From positions 3,339,501 through 3,403,500 of the forward strand of contig NZ_FMHT01000003.1 of the NCBI RefSeq assembly GCF_900091585.1: a DNA stretch of 64,000 nucleotides. The letters are read 5' to 3'. The position numbers were made by a program, and so were the translations under genes. This document shows, piece after piece, positions 41,491 to 49,823 of this stretch. A model generated the notes under the pieces. The model was not told where the DNA came from and made no database searches. It saw only the letters and a program-made list of their open reading frames with translations. Source of the stretch: Micromonospora nigra. Its GTDB lineage: Bacteria; Actinomycetota; Actinomycetes; Mycobacteriales; Micromonosporaceae. Each line of letters opens with the position of its first letter. The stretch's first letter is position 1.

Positions 41491-41540
41491 AGATCTTGGT
41501 ACGGATGTGCCCCGGGAGGGGCCGGTCCGTACCAAGATCT
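41491..41540. repeat. AGATCTTGGT inverted-repeat element, copy 2
   Basis: Perfect 15-bp arms (41491-41505 with 41526-41540) enclose TGTGCCCCGGGAGGGGCCGG, itself able to form an inner GCCCC/GGGGC hairpin. Same arms and core as the copy at 40247-40300. It sits 15 bp from the stop of the lactone oxidase gene. Confidence 0.88.
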
Positions 41541-41555
41541 ACGCAGGAGGTCGGG

Positions 41556-42869
41556 TCAGGATCCGAGGACGTGGGTCAGGTGCGGGCTGGCGAAGACGCG
41601 GTGCGGGTCGAGATGGTCGCGCAGCGACCGGAAGTCGGCCCAGCGGGGGTACGCGGGGGCGAGCGACGCCGCGTCCCGCCAGTGCAGCTTGCCCCAGTGG
41701 GGTCGACCGCCGAGCCGGGCGGCCACCTCCTCGAACGCCCGGAAGTACGGCTCGTCCGGTACGCCGACGTACTGGTGCAGAGCGATGTACGCGCTGTCGC
41801 GCCCGTACGCGTGCGACAGCCAGATGTCGTCGGCGGCGGCGAAGCGCACCTCGACCGGGAACAGCACCTTGACCGGCAACCGGTCGATGATCCGCCGCAA
41901 CTCGTCCAGCGCCTCGGGCAGGGCGGTGCGTGGCAGCGCGTACTCCATCTCGGTGAAGCGGACCCGGCGCGGGGTGCAGAAGACCGCGTCGGAGCGGCCG
42001 GTGTAGCGGCGTTCGGTGAGGGCCCGGGCGGCGGCGGCGTTGATCAGTGGTGCCAGGGCGGGCACCAGGCGGCCGAGCCGGCAGGCCCCGCCGAACCCGG
42101 TGTTGGCGACGAAGTCGTCGTCCAGCCAGCCGCGCCAGCGGGACAGCGGGCGGTCGTCGGCCGGCACCCGGTCGTTGGTCTTGAGCTGCACCCGCTCGGT
42201 GTAGGGGAACCAGAAGAACTCGGCGTGGTCGTGCCTGTCGAGCAGGGCGGGCAGGTCGGCGAGTACGGCGGACAGCGAGGCGGGACGTTCGTGCGCGAGC
42301 AGGACGAACGCGTCGACGCAGCGTAGGGTCACGTCGACGAGGACGCCGAGCGCGCCGAGGGAGACCCGGGCGGCGGCGAACACGTCGGGGTGTTCGTCGG
42401 CGGAGCAGTGCAGGATCTCGCCGGTGCCGGTGACCAGGGTGAGCGCCTCGACGAAGGTGGACAGGCAGCCGTGGGCCGTGCCGGTGCCGTGGGTGCCGGT
42501 GGAGATGGCGCCGGCGACCGTCTGGGCGTCGATGTCGCCGAGGTTGGGCAGGGCGAGTCCGTGGTCGTGGAGCAGGGCGTTGAGTGTCCGTAACGTCATC
42601 GCGGCCGGTACGGTGGCGAGTCGGCGATCGACGTCCACCCGTACGTCGGTGGCCAGGTCGGCCAGTTCCATCCGCTGCCCGTCGGCGACCGCGACGGGGG
42701 CGAAGGAGTGGCCGGCACCGACCGGCCGGATCCGCTCACCCGAGGCGGAGGCGGCTATGACATGTGCCGCGACCTCGTCGACAGTGGTGGGGCGCAGCAC
42801 AGCGGTGGCAACGCTGCGCTGGTTGCCCGCCCAGTTCGACCAGGCGGCGGCGGGGGCGGTGACGGCCAT
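41556..42869 (-). CDS. D-arabinono-1,4-lactone oxidase-like FAD-linked oxidoreductase
   Basis: A 437-residue flavoenzyme of the aldonolactone/alditol oxidase family. The N-terminal FAD domain has RPVGAGHSFAP, where the His of VGAGHSF is the usual site of covalent FAD attachment, then GDIDAQTVAGAISTGTHGTG. The C-terminal ALO domain has GRPHWGKLHWRDA (HWGK motif). It oxidises a sugar lactone or polyol at the expense of O2 or another acceptor; exact substrate unknown. ATG 42869. Divergent TetR gene and an intervening palindrome suggest local control. Confidence 0.92.
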   Translation of the reverse strand: MAVTAPAAAWSNWAGNQRSVATAVLRPTTVDEVAAHVIAASASGERIRPVGAGHSFAPVAVADGQRMELADLATDVRVDVDRRLATVPAAMTLRTLNALLHDHGLALPNLGDIDAQTVAGAISTGTHGTGTAHGCLSTFVEALTLVTGTGEILHCSADEHPDVFAAARVSLGALGVLVDVTLRCVDAFVLLAHERPASLSAVLADLPALLDRHDHAEFFWFPYTERVQLKTNDRVPADDRPLSRWRGWLDDDFVANTGFGGACRLGRLVPALAPLINAAAARALTERRYTGRSDAVFCTPRRVRFTEMEYALPRTALPEALDELRRIIDRLPVKVLFPVEVRFAAADDIWLSHAYGRDSAYIALHQYVGVPDEPYFRAFEEVAARLGGRPHWGKLHWRDAASLAPAYPRWADFRSLRDHLDPHRVFASPHLTHVLGS

Positions 42870-42887
42870 CGGCGCTCCTCGAGATGA

Positions 42888-42906
42888 ATATGAACCGAAT
42901 TCATAT
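42888..42906. promoter_or_regulatory. Palindromic operator candidate for the TetR regulator
   Basis: ATATGAA-CCGAA-TTCATAT, perfect 7-bp arms, 18 bp upstream of the lactone oxidase start in an unusually AT-rich divergent region. Placement across the promoter fits repression by the adjacent TetR protein. Confidence 0.6.
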
Positions 42907-43013
42907 CAGGAACGTTATCCCTGGTAAATACCGCAATCGAGGTTTGCTCGTTGTACCGGTAGTCACGAACTCGTGACGTGCAGATATGTTCATCCGTCGA
43001 GAGGGGGTGGCGA

Positions 43014-43733
43014 GTGTCCACTTCAGCCGCCACGACCGGGCCGCTTCGTCGCGTACCGGTGCAGGGTCGAAGTGTGGCGCGGGTCCAGCGGATGCTGGAC
43101 GCCTGCGCGGAGCTCGTCGACGAGGTGGGGTACGAGGGACTGACCACCACCCTCCTCGCCGAGCGTGCCGAGGTGGCGATCGGCTCGGTCTACCAGTTCT
43201 TCCCGGACAAGCGGGCCATCGTGCAGGCGCTGACCCTGCGCACGATGGAGTCCTACCTCCAGCGACTCGACGAGCGCTTCGCCTCGGACGACCTGACCCA
43301 CTGGTGGGACGGCGTCGACGCGGGTATCGACGAGTATATCTCGATGCACCGCACTGTTCCCGGCTTCCGCACCCTGCACTTCGGCGACGTGGTCGACCTG
43401 CACCTGCTCGACGAGCAGCGGGACAACAACGGCGTGATCGCCGACCAGTTGGCCCGGGTGCTCACCGAACGCTTCGGCCTGACCGACGTGCCTGATCTGC
43501 GCTTCCACCTGGAGATCGCGGTGGAGGCGGCCGACGCGCTGATCAAGCTGGCGTTCCGCCGGCTGCCCGACGGCGACGACCGGGTGCTGACCGAGGCAAA
43601 GGCGCTGATCCGCGAGTACCTGCACCGCCAGGTCGACGCGCGGGACGCCGCCGCAGCCGATGCCGCCGCATCCGACGCCGCCGCAGATGTTGCCGTCGAT
43701 GCCGCCGGCGAGCCGGCCGCCCGGACCGCCTGA
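43014..43733 (+). CDS. TetR-family transcriptional regulator
   Basis: A 239-residue TetR regulator. The N-terminal DNA-binding domain is VARVQRMLDACAELVDEVGYEGLTTTLLAERAEVAIGSVYQFFPDKRAIVQAL, with the helix-turn-helix at TTTLLAERAEVAIGSVYQFF. The ligand domain is about residues 75-205 and the C-terminus is an Ala/Asp repeat (DAAAADAAASDAAADVAVDAAG). GTG 43014 follows GAGGGGG. Divergent from the lactone oxidase; a perfect AT-rich palindrome lies between. Effector unknown. Confidence 0.93.
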   Translation: MSTSAATTGPLRRVPVQGRSVARVQRMLDACAELVDEVGYEGLTTTLLAERAEVAIGSVYQFFPDKRAIVQALTLRTMESYLQRLDERFASDDLTHWWDGVDAGIDEYISMHRTVPGFRTLHFGDVVDLHLLDEQRDNNGVIADQLARVLTERFGLTDVPDLRFHLEIAVEAADALIKLAFRRLPDGDDRVLTEAKALIREYLHRQVDARDAAAADAAASDAAADVAVDAAGEPAARTA

Positions 43734-43860
43734 CTCCGGTATCCGGCTCACCGGCCGGTCCCCTGCCGGCGCGCCGTCACCCCGGGCATCCCGCCCGCCC
43801 GCGGTCGTGTCGTCGGCGGCACCCGACCGGTGCCACCACTGCGCCGGGGTGGCGGCGACC

Positions 43861-45069
43861 TCACAGGAACGCGTGGCCCTCGCCGCGGTACGTGGGCACG
43901 GTCGCCACCACGGAGTCCCCCTCGACGAGGTGCAGCTCGTTGACGCGTTCGCACAGCTCGCCGGCCTTGGCGTGGCGGAACCACACCCGGTCTCCCACCC
44001 GTAGCCCGGCCGCCGACGCCCCGGTCACGGGGGTCTGCACCTCGCCGGCGCCCTCGGTGCCGACCAGTTTCAGCCCGGCGGGCAGCCACGGGCGGGGGAG
44101 CCGGCTGTCCGCCGCCGGGCCCGAGGCGATCCAGCCGCCGCCGAGCACGGTGGCGACCGTCGGGTTGGGCCGGCGGACCACCGCGCAGGCGAAGAAGGCC
44201 GCCGGGGTGGGCCGCCACGCCCGGTACGCGTCGAACAGCGTCGGCCCGTACAGCCCCGAGCCCGCGGTGACCTCGGTGACCGCGGGGTCGGCGCTGGTGG
44301 CGGCCACGCTGCCGGTGCCGCCTCCGTTGACGAACTCCAGCTCCGCGTGCTCACGGACGGCGGTGACCGCCGCACCCCGGCGGGCCAGCAGCTCACGGTA
44401 GGAACCGCGCTGGGCCAGCCTGATCGCGGTGGCGAGTACCGCCTGCCGCGGCGGCGCGTCGCCCAGGCCGGCGATCTGTGCCTCGTACGACATCAGCCCG
44501 ACCAGCCGGAAGCCCGGCCGGGCGGCGATGGTGGCGGCCAGTCGGCCGGCCGCCCGGGCGCTGTGCACGGGGGACCGGCGCACCCCGACGTGCAGCCGTC
44601 CCCGCACCAGCCGCCAGGAGGCGTCCAGGTCGAGGCAGACGCGCAGGTCGGGTCGGCGGGTCGGGGCGCACACCGCGTCGACGAGGTCCAGTTGCCCGGT
44701 GTCGTCGACCATCAGGGTGACGGCGGCGGCGAGTGCCGGTTCGGCGGCCAGCTCGGCCAGCGCGGCCCGGTCGGCGGTGGGGTACGCCACCAGGGCGTCG
44801 TCGGTCACCCCGGCGCGTACCAGCCAGATCGCCTCGGGCAGGGTGAAGGCCATCACGCCCCGCCAGCCGGGGCGGTCGAGCGTACGGGAGATCATGGCTC
44901 GGGCCCGGACCGACTTGCTGGCGACCCGCAGGGGCTTGCCGCCGGCGCGGGCGGTGAGCGCGGCGGCGTTGGCGTCGAGGGCCGGAAGGTCGACCACCGC
45001 GTACGGCGGGTCGAGGTGTGCGGTCGCCCGGTCCAGCCGGTTCCGCAGGATGTCGCTGTCGGTCGCCAC
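43861..45069 (-). CDS. PLP-dependent alanine racemase-fold amino acid deaminase/aldolase
   Basis: A 402-residue fold-type III PLP enzyme, related to D-threonine aldolase and D-serine dehydratase. The N-terminal barrel starts DPPYAVVDLPALDANAAALTARAGGKPLRVASKSVRAR, with the PLP lysine in RVASKSVR. Other conserved blocks: LVGLMSYEAQIAG, FVNGGGTGSV and GSGLYGPTLFDAYRAW. The C-terminal beta domain carries residues near WFRHAKAGELCERVNELHLVEGD that in relatives bind a divalent metal. Substrate undetermined. Its neighbour is the sugar lactone oxidase, and such pairs occur in other actinobacteria. Confidence 0.88.
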   Translation of the reverse strand: MATDSDILRNRLDRATAHLDPPYAVVDLPALDANAAALTARAGGKPLRVASKSVRARAMISRTLDRPGWRGVMAFTLPEAIWLVRAGVTDDALVAYPTADRAALAELAAEPALAAAVTLMVDDTGQLDLVDAVCAPTRRPDLRVCLDLDASWRLVRGRLHVGVRRSPVHSARAAGRLAATIAARPGFRLVGLMSYEAQIAGLGDAPPRQAVLATAIRLAQRGSYRELLARRGAAVTAVREHAELEFVNGGGTGSVAATSADPAVTEVTAGSGLYGPTLFDAYRAWRPTPAAFFACAVVRRPNPTVATVLGGGWIASGPAADSRLPRPWLPAGLKLVGTEGAGEVQTPVTGASAAGLRVGDRVWFRHAKAGELCERVNELHLVEGDSVVATVPTYRGEGHAFL

Positions 45070-45216
45070 GTGTGCACGCTAACTGTCGAACGGTCAATGC
45101 GAAAAGCCCTCGCGTCCGCCCGGCTGCGCGCAGTGGCGACGGCGGCCTAGGCTCGGCGAGCAGGCAATGTCACGGCGGGCAACGCCTACCGCCGGGTCTA
45201 GAGTGTTCCACCGGGG

Positions 45217-47745
45217 GTGCCCAGTGATGGGCCGGCACGTGGAGGTACGGCCATCGAAAGCCAGTTCAACGGCGAGTCGCCCGGCGTGTCGCCGTCGGAG
45301 AACGAGTCCGGCGGCGCCGCCCGGCCGTCCGCCGACGCCGCCCACCAGTCCGGCACCGCCGACGCCGACGCCGCCCACCAGTCCGGCACCGCCGACGCCG
45401 ACGCCGCCCACCAGTCCGGCACCGCCGACGCCGACGCCGCCCACCAGTCCGGCACCGCCGACGCCGACGCCGCCCGCCGGCCCGGCACCGCCGACGCCGA
45501 CGCCGCCCGCCGGCCCGGCACCGCCGACGCCGACGCCGCCCATGAGCGCGGTACCGCCCACGCAGGCACCCCGCCGGCCGGTCCGGAGGGTCGCTCCGGC
45601 GGCCAGTCCGCAGCCGACCTGTCCGGGTACGCCGGCATCCGGTCCGTCCTGCGCATCCGGCCGTTCCGCCGGCTCTGGATCGTCCTCGGCGCGGCCTCCT
45701 TCGGCGACTGGTTCGGCCTGCTGGCCACCTCCGTGTTCGCCGCCTCGCAGGTCGAGGGCAGCACGGCCAAGGGCGCGGCCTTCGGTGCCACCATCTCGAT
45801 CCGGCTGCTGCCCGCCCTGGTCCTCGGGCCGATCGCCGGCGTGCTCGCCGACCGGTTCGACCGGCGCTGGACGATGGTCATCTGCGACGTCCTGCGGTTC
45901 CTGCTGTTCGCCTCGATCCCGCTGGTCGCACTGCTGGGCGCGAGCAGCGCCGTCGTCGTCGGCTGGGCGCTGGTCGCGACCTTCCTGATCGAGTCGATCA
46001 CCCTGCTGTGGATCCCGGCCAAGGAGGCCGCGGTCCCCAACCTGATCCCGCGCGCCCGGCTGGAGGCGGCCAACCAGCTCACGCTGATCACCACGTACGG
46101 CCTCACGCCCGTCTTCGCCGCGCTGGTCCTCGCCGCGCTGGACGCCGCCGTCCGGGGCGCGGTGCCCGGGAACCCGCCCGACTGGGCCGAGCCCGCCCAG
46201 TTGGCGCTCTGGGTCAACGCGTTCTCCCGCCTCGCCACCGCCCTGGTGGTGGCGTACGGCATCAAGGAGATCAGCCACGGCCAGGCCGCCGAACGGGGCC
46301 GCACCGAGCAGAGCATGCTGCGCCAGTTCACCGACGGCTGGAAGTTCATCGGCAAGACGCCGCTGGTGCGGGGCCTGGTGCTCGGCATCTTCGGGGCCTT
46401 CGCCGGCGGCGGCATCGTGATCGGCACCGCCAAGTTCTTCGCCAACTCGCTCGGCGCCGGCGACGCCGCCTTCTACCTCCTCTTCGGCGCGATCTTCGTC
46501 GGCCTGGCCCTCGGCATCGGGCTCGGCCCGCTGATCGTCAAGGAGATGTCCCGGCGACGCTGGTTCGGCATGAGCATCGTGCTGGCCAGCGCCTCGGTGA
46601 TGACCCTCGCCTTCGCCATCCACCTGTCCATGGCGATGGTCGGTGCGATCCTCGTCGGCGCGGGCGCCGGCATGGCCTTCCTGTCCGGCACCACCCTGCT
46701 CGGTGGGGAGATCGCCGACGAGGTACGCGGCCGGGTCTTCGCCGTGGTGCAGATCGGCACCCGGCTCGTGCTGATCCTCGCCATCGGCCTGAGCAGCCTG
46801 CTCGCCGGGGTCGGCGGATCCCGCACCCTGGAGATCGCCGACCTGGGGGTCTCCATCTCGTCGACCCGACTGCTGCTGCTGGCCGCCGGTGCCGCCGGCA
46901 TCGTCGCCGGGATCAGTGCGTTCGGGCAGATGGACGACAAGAAGGGCGTGCCGGTTCTCGCCGACCTGTGGGGCTCGATCCGGGGCCGCCCGCTGATGCC
47001 GGCCGAGCCGTTCGTCTCCGCCGGTCTGTTCGTGGTCTTCGAGGGCGGCGAGGGGGCGGGCAAGTCCACCCAGCTCACCCGACTGGCCGAGCGGCTGCGT
47101 GAGCAGGGCCGCGACGTGGTGGTCACCCGCGAACCCGGGGCCACCGCCATGGGGGCGCGGATCCGCTCGCTGCTGCTCGACAGCTCCGGCGTGGAGGCAC
47201 CGTCCCCGCGTGCCGAGGCGCTGCTCTACGCCGCCGACCGGGCCCACCACGTGGCCACCGTCGTCCGCCCGGCGCTCGTGCGGGGTGCGGTGGTGGTCAG
47301 CGACCGGTACGTCGACTCGTCCCTGGCATACCAGGGCGCGGGCCGGACGCTGCCCGTCGAGGAGGTCTCCTGGCTCTCGTCCTGGGCCACCGGAGGGCTC
47401 AAGCCCGACCTGGTGGTGCTGCTCGACGTCGACCCGCGCACCGGGCTGTCCCGCGTGGCGGCACGCAACGAGGGCACCGACCGGCTGGAGGCCGAGTCGG
47501 TGGCCTTCCACGAACGCGTCCGGTACGCCTTCCTCGACCTCGCCGTCGCCGACCCGAAGCGTTACCTGGTGCTCGACGCCTCCCGGTCCGCCGAGGAGAT
47601 CGCCGGGCAGGTGGTCGCCCGGATCGAGGAGATGCTGCTGGGAGCATCCGGCGGCGTCGTGCACCAGCGCCCGGCGCAGGGGCCGGACACCTCGGTGCAG
47701 TCCGAGTTATCCGACCCGGAGCTGGTGACGACGGAGCGGACGTGA
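45217..47745 (+). CDS. tmk: Fused MFS transporter-thymidylate kinase
   Basis: An 842-residue two-part protein: an 11-residue repeat region (about 40-116), a 12-helix MFS-type membrane part (about 140-590: RPFRRLWIVLGAASFGDWFG, GPIAGVLADRFDRRW) and a C-terminal dTMP kinase (about 605-815) with P-loop FEGGEGAGKSTQ, DRYVDSSLAYQGAGR and DPRTGLSR. Tmk makes dTDP for DNA. The same fusion is SCO3542 in Streptomyces. GTG 45217 has a weak ribosome-binding site; a perfect GGAGG (45241-45245) sits seven bases before ATC 45253 (IESQFNGES), a possible non-canonical start. holB follows with a TGATG overlap. Confidence 0.93.
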   Translation: MPSDGPARGGTAIESQFNGESPGVSPSENESGGAARPSADAAHQSGTADADAAHQSGTADADAAHQSGTADADAAHQSGTADADAARRPGTADADAARRPGTADADAAHERGTAHAGTPPAGPEGRSGGQSAADLSGYAGIRSVLRIRPFRRLWIVLGAASFGDWFGLLATSVFAASQVEGSTAKGAAFGATISIRLLPALVLGPIAGVLADRFDRRWTMVICDVLRFLLFASIPLVALLGASSAVVVGWALVATFLIESITLLWIPAKEAAVPNLIPRARLEAANQLTLITTYGLTPVFAALVLAALDAAVRGAVPGNPPDWAEPAQLALWVNAFSRLATALVVAYGIKEISHGQAAERGRTEQSMLRQFTDGWKFIGKTPLVRGLVLGIFGAFAGGGIVIGTAKFFANSLGAGDAAFYLLFGAIFVGLALGIGLGPLIVKEMSRRRWFGMSIVLASASVMTLAFAIHLSMAMVGAILVGAGAGMAFLSGTTLLGGEIADEVRGRVFAVVQIGTRLVLILAIGLSSLLAGVGGSRTLEIADLGVSISSTRLLLLAAGAAGIVAGISAFGQMDDKKGVPVLADLWGSIRGRPLMPAEPFVSAGLFVVFEGGEGAGKSTQLTRLAERLREQGRDVVVTREPGATAMGARIRSLLLDSSGVEAPSPRAEALLYAADRAHHVATVVRPALVRGAVVVSDRYVDSSLAYQGAGRTLPVEEVSWLSSWATGGLKPDLVVLLDVDPRTGLSRVAARNEGTDRLEAESVAFHERVRYAFLDLAVADPKRYLVLDASRSAEEIAGQVVARIEEMLLGASGGVVHQRPAQGPDTSVQSELSDPELVTTERT
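45334..45564 (+). repeat. Seven tandem copies of a 33-bp coding repeat
   Basis: Seven 33-bp units encode an 11-residue repeat DAAHQSGTADA; copies 1-4 read HQSG, 5-6 RRPG and 7 HERG. All are in frame at the cytoplasmic N-terminus of the MFS-Tmk fusion. Copy number could vary without disrupting the gene. Confidence 0.92.
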
Positions 47746-49028
47746 TGCCCGACGTCTTCGCCGACCTGGTCGGCCAGGACGAGGCGGTCGGCACCCTGCG
47801 CCGCGCCGCGGCGGCGGCCGCCGCCGTGCTGCGCGCCGCAACGGGCCGTCCCGGGGAGGCCGCCGAGCTGTCCGCCGCCACGGCCGAACCAGGGGACGCC
47901 GAGGTGGCCCCGGGCGCGGGTGGTGTCGCGGCCGGCGACCCCGGTGCGGGGATGACCCACGCCTGGATCTTCACCGGGCCACCCGGGTCGGGGCGGTCCG
48001 TCGCCGCGCGGGCCTTCGCCGCGGCGTTGCAGTGCGCGCACGGCACCGGCTGCGGCACCTGCCCCGGCTGCCACACCACCATGACCGGCACCCACGCCGA
48101 CGTGCGGCTGGTGGTGCCGGAGGGGCTCTCCATCGGCGTCAACGAGATGCGGGCGCTGGTGCTGCGCGCCGCCAGCACCCCGTCGGGCGGGCGCTGGCAG
48201 GTCGTGATCATCGAGGACGCGGACCGGCTCACCGAGGCCGCCGGAAACGCACTGCTCAAGGCCGTCGAGGAGCCGCCGCCGCGTACCGTCTTCCTGCTCT
48301 GCGCCCCGTCGACCCACCCGGACGACATCTCGGTGACGATCCGGTCCCGCTGCCGGGTCGTACCGCTGCGGCAGCCGCCGGCCGGCGCGGTGGCCGAGGT
48401 GCTGGAACGGCGGGACGGCATCACGCCCGACGTGGCCCGATGGGCGGCGGCGGCCGCGCAGGGGCACGTGGGTCGGGCCCGGCGGCTGGCCCGTGACCCG
48501 GAGGCGCGTGCCCGGCGGGAGGCGGTGCTGGCCGTGCCGCGCCGGTTGACCGGGGTCGGGGCCGCCTTCGACGCGGCTTCCGCGCTGATCGAGGCGGCCG
48601 AGGCGGAGGCCGCCGTCTCGGTGGCGGAGAGCGACGCGGCCGAGCGGGCGGCGCTGGAGACCGCCCTCGGCGCGGGCGGCACCGGGCGGGGCGCGGCCGG
48701 CGCCATCCGGGGTGCCGCGGGACAGCTGAAGGACCTGGAGAAGCGGCAGAAGTCGCGGGCCACCCGGGCCCAGCGGGACGCGCTCGACCGGGCGCTGGTC
48801 GACCTGGCGGGCTTCTACCGGGACGCGGTGGCCATGGCGCTGCGTGCCCCCGTCGACCCGGTGCACGTCGACACGGCCGCGCTGGCCGGCGCGGGCGCGC
48901 AGAAGTGGCAGGCGGAGGGGGCGTTGCGCCGCCTGGAGGCGGTCCTGGCGTGCCGGGCGGCGATCGAGGCGAACGTGAAGCCGAGGATCGCCGTCGAGGC
49001 GATGATGCTCGCCCTCTGGAAGGGCTGA
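47745..49028 (+). CDS. holB: DNA polymerase III clamp-loader delta' subunit
   Basis: A 427-residue AAA+ clamp-loader subunit. Start VFADLVGQDEAVGTLRRA, a modified Walker A (GPPGSGRSVAARAF, Arg replacing Lys as expected for a non-hydrolysing delta'), a four-Cys zinc module around CAHGTGCGTCPGCHTTM, IIEDADRLTEAAGNALLKAVEEPPPRTVFLLCA and SVTIRSRCRVVPL (sensor/SRC motif). An Ala/Gly-rich insertion separates the first helix from Walker A. ATG 47745 shares a base with the tmk stop; GTG 47742 is also possible. tmk-holB pairing is widespread. Confidence 0.95.
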   Translation: MPDVFADLVGQDEAVGTLRRAAAAAAAVLRAATGRPGEAAELSAATAEPGDAEVAPGAGGVAAGDPGAGMTHAWIFTGPPGSGRSVAARAFAAALQCAHGTGCGTCPGCHTTMTGTHADVRLVVPEGLSIGVNEMRALVLRAASTPSGGRWQVVIIEDADRLTEAAGNALLKAVEEPPPRTVFLLCAPSTHPDDISVTIRSRCRVVPLRQPPAGAVAEVLERRDGITPDVARWAAAAAQGHVGRARRLARDPEARARREAVLAVPRRLTGVGAAFDAASALIEAAEAEAAVSVAESDAAERAALETALGAGGTGRGAAGAIRGAAGQLKDLEKRQKSRATRAQRDALDRALVDLAGFYRDAVAMALRAPVDPVHVDTAALAGAGAQKWQAEGALRRLEAVLACRAAIEANVKPRIAVEAMMLALWKG

Positions 49029-49082
49029 TCCGGGCGCGTGCCGAGGGCGGTCCGGGGCGGTGGATCCCGTCGGCCGGACCGG

Positions 49083-49091
49083 TTGTCCACA
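49083..49091 (+). promoter_or_regulatory. DnaA-box-like nonamer TTGTCCACA
   Basis: Exact TTGTCCACA 55 bp after the holB stop and 96 bp before the YbaB-like gene. A replication-gene context makes DnaA control conceivable; a single site is weak evidence. Confidence 0.35.
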
Positions 49092-49186
49092 GGCATCGAC
49101 AGGCGCAATTCGGGTGCGGTACGGTCCGGTGTGCCGTGGTGACGGTGGTGGCACACTGAGTGAGCAGTCCGGGGAGGAGTTCGCCG

Positions 49187-49516
49187 ATGCCGCGGGGGGA
49201 GATCGACGAGGCCTGGATCGAGGAAGCCGTGCGGCGCTACCGCCGCATCGAGTCCCTCCAGGCCGAGTTCGACCAGGCGGTGACGACGGTCGAGGTGACC
49301 GTCCGGTCGCCGGACGGTCTGGTCGAGGTCGTCGTGACCGCCGCCGGCCGGGTCACCGACGTGCGTTTCCTCGGCCCGCTGCACACCCGCCACCCGCGTG
49401 ACGTCGCCGCCTCGGTGCGGGCTGCGGTGACCGCCTCGGCCGATGCCGCCCAGTGGGCGCGCGAGAAGCTCCACAACGAGACCTTCGTCGCCTACCGGCC
49501 GCTCGCGGGAGCCTGA
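49187..49516 (+). CDS. YbaB/EbfC-family protein (EspL-like)
   Basis: A 109-residue YbaB/EbfC-fold protein: N-terminal helix (EIDEAWIEEAVRRYRRIESLQAEFDQAVTTV), beta-sheet VEVTVRSPDGLVEVVVTAAGRVTDVRFLG and C-terminal helix (AASVRAAVTASADAAQWAREK). Classic YbaB proteins bind DNA; in mycobacteria the fold also occurs in ESX-associated EspL. ATG 49187 is nine bases after GGAGG, better supported than GTG 49160. It is followed immediately by two proteins resembling type VII substrates, favouring an ESX-accessory role. Confidence 0.85.
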   Translation: MPRGEIDEAWIEEAVRRYRRIESLQAEFDQAVTTVEVTVRSPDGLVEVVVTAAGRVTDVRFLGPLHTRHPRDVAASVRAAVTASADAAQWAREKLHNETFVAYRPLAGA

Positions 49517-49517
49517 G

Positions 49518-49823
49518 ATGGATGTGCTGCGCACCCTCGCCGGCCGTCTCGACGAGGCTGCCGCCGACCTCAGCGGCGTGTCCCGCGCGGTCACCGCGGG
49601 CGACCCCCCGCAGGTCGCCTTCGGTGCCGACGCGGCCGGCCGGCCGGGTGAGATCGGTCGTGCGCTGCACCGGCAGTGGGTGGAGGCGACCGGTGACCGG
49701 GCCCGCGAGGCGCACGCGGCGGCGGCGCAACTGGCGGCCGCGGCGAACGCCGTCCGGAGCACGGCCGACCACTACGCCGACACCGACGCCGGTGCCCGTC
49801 GCCGCCTGCTCGGGGAGGGGTGA
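49518..49823 (+). CDS. EspC/WXG100-like type VII secretion target
   Basis: A 101-residue helical protein, two bases after the YbaB-like stop. MDVLRTLAGRLDEAAADLSGVSRAV followed by a loop and a second long Ala-rich helix (HRQWVEATGDRAREAHAAAAQLAAAANAVRSTADHYADTD) resembles EspC/ESX-1-associated small proteins; YADTD near the end fits YxxxD. Lacks a strict WxG turn. Coupled to the next gene (TGATG). Confidence 0.78.
   Translation: MDVLRTLAGRLDEAAADLSGVSRAVTAGDPPQVAFGADAAGRPGEIGRALHRQWVEATGDRAREAHAAAAQLAAAANAVRSTADHYADTDAGARRRLLGEG

Noticed and set aside
45094..47664. 856-codon minus-strand frame antisense to MFS-Tmk
   Set aside because: Gly/Asp/Gln/His-rich antisense product of GC-skewed codons; includes the reverse of the 33-bp repeats.
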